From Candidimonas humi (GTDB taxonomy: Bacteria; Pseudomonadota; Gammaproteobacteria; Burkholderiales; Burkholderiaceae_B), in NCBI RefSeq assembly GCF_019166065.1, contig NZ_JAHTBN010000001.1, positions 62,001 through 126,000 on the forward strand: a DNA stretch of 64,000 nt, in the 5' to 3' direction. The notes under the pieces are model-generated. The model was given only the letters and a program-made list of their open reading frames with translations. It was not told where the DNA came from and ran no database searches. The position numbers and the translations under genes are program-made. Within the stretch, counting starts at the first letter, position 1; every line of letters begins with the position of its first letter. Positions 62,468 through 64,000 of this stretch are shown in pieces.

Positions 62468-63121
62468 CTAGGGCAGCTCTATGCCTTCTTGTTCCAGCGC
62501 GCGCTTTACCGCGGGCCGCGCACCCATGCGCCGGGCGTGCTCCGTCCATACGGGAAAATCGCGCGCCATGTCGTAGCCCAGGCGGGACCCGCGTCCCCAG
62601 TTCCAGAACACGAACATATAGGCATCGGCGACGCTGTAGTGCTCGCCGGCAACCCAGGCCGATTTCGCCGCGGCGAGCTTGGCCTCGACCATGCCCCAGG
62701 TTTCGCGGCATGATGCCCTGGCTTTTGCCTTGATGTCCTCGATGGCGGCTTCGCTGCTCGCGTAGCGTTCGGGGCGCGACACGTGGGCGTAGCTGACATG
62801 TATGCCCGACGAGCCCCAGGCCAGCCATTCCGCGCAGCGCGCCGCAGCTTGCGGGTCGCCGGGCCATAGCTTTGCGGCGGGGAAGCGCTGAGCCAGGTAG
62901 TAGAGGATGGCGGGGTTTTCCGTCAGGACGAAGTCGCCGTCGGCGATGACGGGCACGCGCCCCTTGGGATTGATGGCCAGGTATTCGGGACGGCGCTGGG
63001 CGCCCTCGGCCAGGGCGACCCGCACGGGCTCGAACGGGGCGCCGGTTTCTTCCAGCACGATGTGCGATGCCAGCGAGCACGCGCCGGGAGAATAAAAGAG
63101 CTTGATTTCTGGGGTGTTCAT
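62468..63121 (-). CDS. Glutathione S-transferase family protein
   Basis: A 217-residue GST: N-terminal thioredoxin-like domain (IKLFYSPGACSLASHIVLEETGAPFE, with the YSPGACS loop carrying Ser/Cys of beta-class GSTs, and VPVIADGDFVLTENPAILYYLAQ), then the helical domain. It lies 168 bases downstream of the truncated Bug gene on the same strand, so it may be co-transcribed. Confidence 0.88.
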   Translation of the reverse strand: MNTPEIKLFYSPGACSLASHIVLEETGAPFEPVRVALAEGAQRRPEYLAINPKGRVPVIADGDFVLTENPAILYYLAQRFPAAKLWPGDPQAAARCAEWLAWGSSGIHVSYAHVSRPERYASSEAAIEDIKAKARASCRETWGMVEAKLAAAKSAWVAGEHYSVADAYMFVFWNWGRGSRLGYDMARDFPVWTEHARRMGARPAVKRALEQEGIELP

Positions 63122-63289
63122 GTAGAGTCTCCTTGGAATTATCGGGACGGCTGCCTGGCCGGGGGTGGTACCGCGGCCGGCGCGGTGATGTGGCGGCCTG
63201 CCGACATGCTGCCCCGGCAGGCGCTGCGTGCGCCGCAGCCGGGGCGTCGCACATCTGCGATTGCAGTGGCCGGCCTGCGGCGTTTCGGT

Positions 63290-64000
63290 TTACTGCAGCG
63301 TGATGTGCGCTTCTTTGATGATGCGCGCGTTGCTGGCCGATTGGCGTTCGATTTCCTGCCTGAAGGATTCGGGCGTGCCGCCGGTGGCGACGTTGTCGCT
63401 GTGTTGCAGGATGCCGGCGATCTTGGGGTCTTTCAAGGCCTTGTTGACCGCGGCGTTCATGCGCTGCAGGATGGGCGCGGGCAGGCCGGCCGGGGCGAAG
63501 ATGCCGAACAGCGAGGACAGGTTGGCGCCGGGGTAGCCCAGTTCTGCGAAGGTAGGAATGGTGGGGTATTCGGCCAGGCGCTGCGGCGCGGCCACGGCCA
63601 GCGGACGCAGCTTGCCGGCCTTGATCTGCGGCGCCAGCATCGGGGCGGAATTGACCGACAGCACATCGAACTGCGAGCCCAGGGCGTCTTGCATCTGCTG
63701 GCCGGCGCCCTTGTAGGGCACGTCGAGAATCTTGACATTGGCCTTGCGCATGACTTGTTCGGCCATGATGTGGCCGACCGAGCCTTTGCCGGAGGTGGCC
63801 CACGAGACCATGCCGGGCTTGCGGCGTGCGAAGTCGATCAGGGCGGGGAAGTCCTTCACGTCTTTCATGTCGGCGGCCTGGGTGGCCAGCAGCACGACCG
63901 GGGAATACATGACGCTGACGACAGGCAGGATGTCCTTCTCGGGATCGAAGGGCGGCTTCATCAGGTGCGGGTTGAGGGCCAGCGGGCTGATGGAGGAAAA
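63290..64000 (-). CDS. Bug/TctC-family receptor, N-terminus beyond the window
   Basis: The frame stays open to the right edge, reading SSISPLALNPHLMKPPFDPEKD upstream of the first internal ATG; this SPLALNPHL block is typical of the middle of Bug receptors, so the gene is cut by the window edge. Other hallmarks: KPGMVSWATSGKGSVGH, DVPYKGAGQQ, AGLPAPILQRMNAAVNKALKDP. The signal peptide is not visible. Confidence 0.86.
   Translation of the reverse strand, partial: FSSISPLALNPHLMKPPFDPEKDILPVVSVMYSPVVLLATQAADMKDVKDFPALIDFARRKPGMVSWATSGKGSVGHIMAEQVMRKANVKILDVPYKGAGQQMQDALGSQFDVLSVNSAPMLAPQIKAGKLRPLAVAAPQRLAEYPTIPTFAELGYPGANLSSLFGIFAPAGLPAPILQRMNAAVNKALKDPKIAGILQHSDNVATGGTPESFRQEIERQSASNARIIKEAHITLQ

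Overview
The window is a GC-rich chromosomal segment of a betaproteobacterium, most likely Alcaligenaceae (Bordetella, Achromobacter or a relative). The evidence is seven Bug/TctC-type tripartite tricarboxylate receptor genes, the gshB-ptsA-ptsH-ptsI cluster, thrS next to infC, and many LysR, GntR and LacI regulators beside small catabolic operons. I see no insertion sequence, prophage, CRISPR array or rRNA; there is one tRNA gene, tRNA-Val(GAC).

Layout: 0-8.2 kb holds dsbG, an enolase-superfamily/Bug pair with a divergent LysR gene, tRNA-Val, a glyoxalase-like gene, a Bug gene, and a LysR/maleate-isomerase divergent pair. 8.3-24.3 kb is mostly housekeeping: GT25 glycosyltransferase, thrS and infC, gshB, the PTS phosphorelay, glnK-amtB behind a sigma-54 promoter, a lipoprotein, ubiK, kynA with a divergent Lrp-type regulator, purT and a glutamine-type ABC transporter. 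24.7-33.4 kb carries an MdtABC-like RND efflux system and a LysR gene. 33.7-40.7 kb is a catabolic operon built on a two-component flavin monooxygenase. 40.8-42.4 kb is comM. 42.4-58.1 kb is accessory metabolism: LysR/sulfatase/Bug/ComA-like; FadR/Bug facing DapA, SDR, PLP dehydratase, aminotransferase, hydroxyacid dehydrogenase and an OCD-family gene; then LacI, Bug and GntR. 58.2-64 kb has an Ldh2-type dehydrogenase and an enolase-superfamily enzyme, a Tat-exported binding protein, a small monooxygenase, a GST and a truncated Bug gene.

The strongest unusual signal precedes thrS. A 13-codon reading frame with four Thr codons is followed by an 11-nt sequence that occurs twice and can form either an antiterminator or an intrinsic terminator. 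This has the architecture of a classical threonine attenuator placed on a tRNA-synthetase gene. Other leads are a degenerate ComA-family enzyme in a sulfatase operon, a cluster resembling parts of the beta-hydroxyaspartate pathway, a flavin reductase fused to an IclR-type effector domain, loss of the usual infC-rpmI-rplT linkage, and several well-formed operator arrays between divergent or adjacent genes.

All protein assignments come from reading motifs and comparing with remembered families; no search was run.
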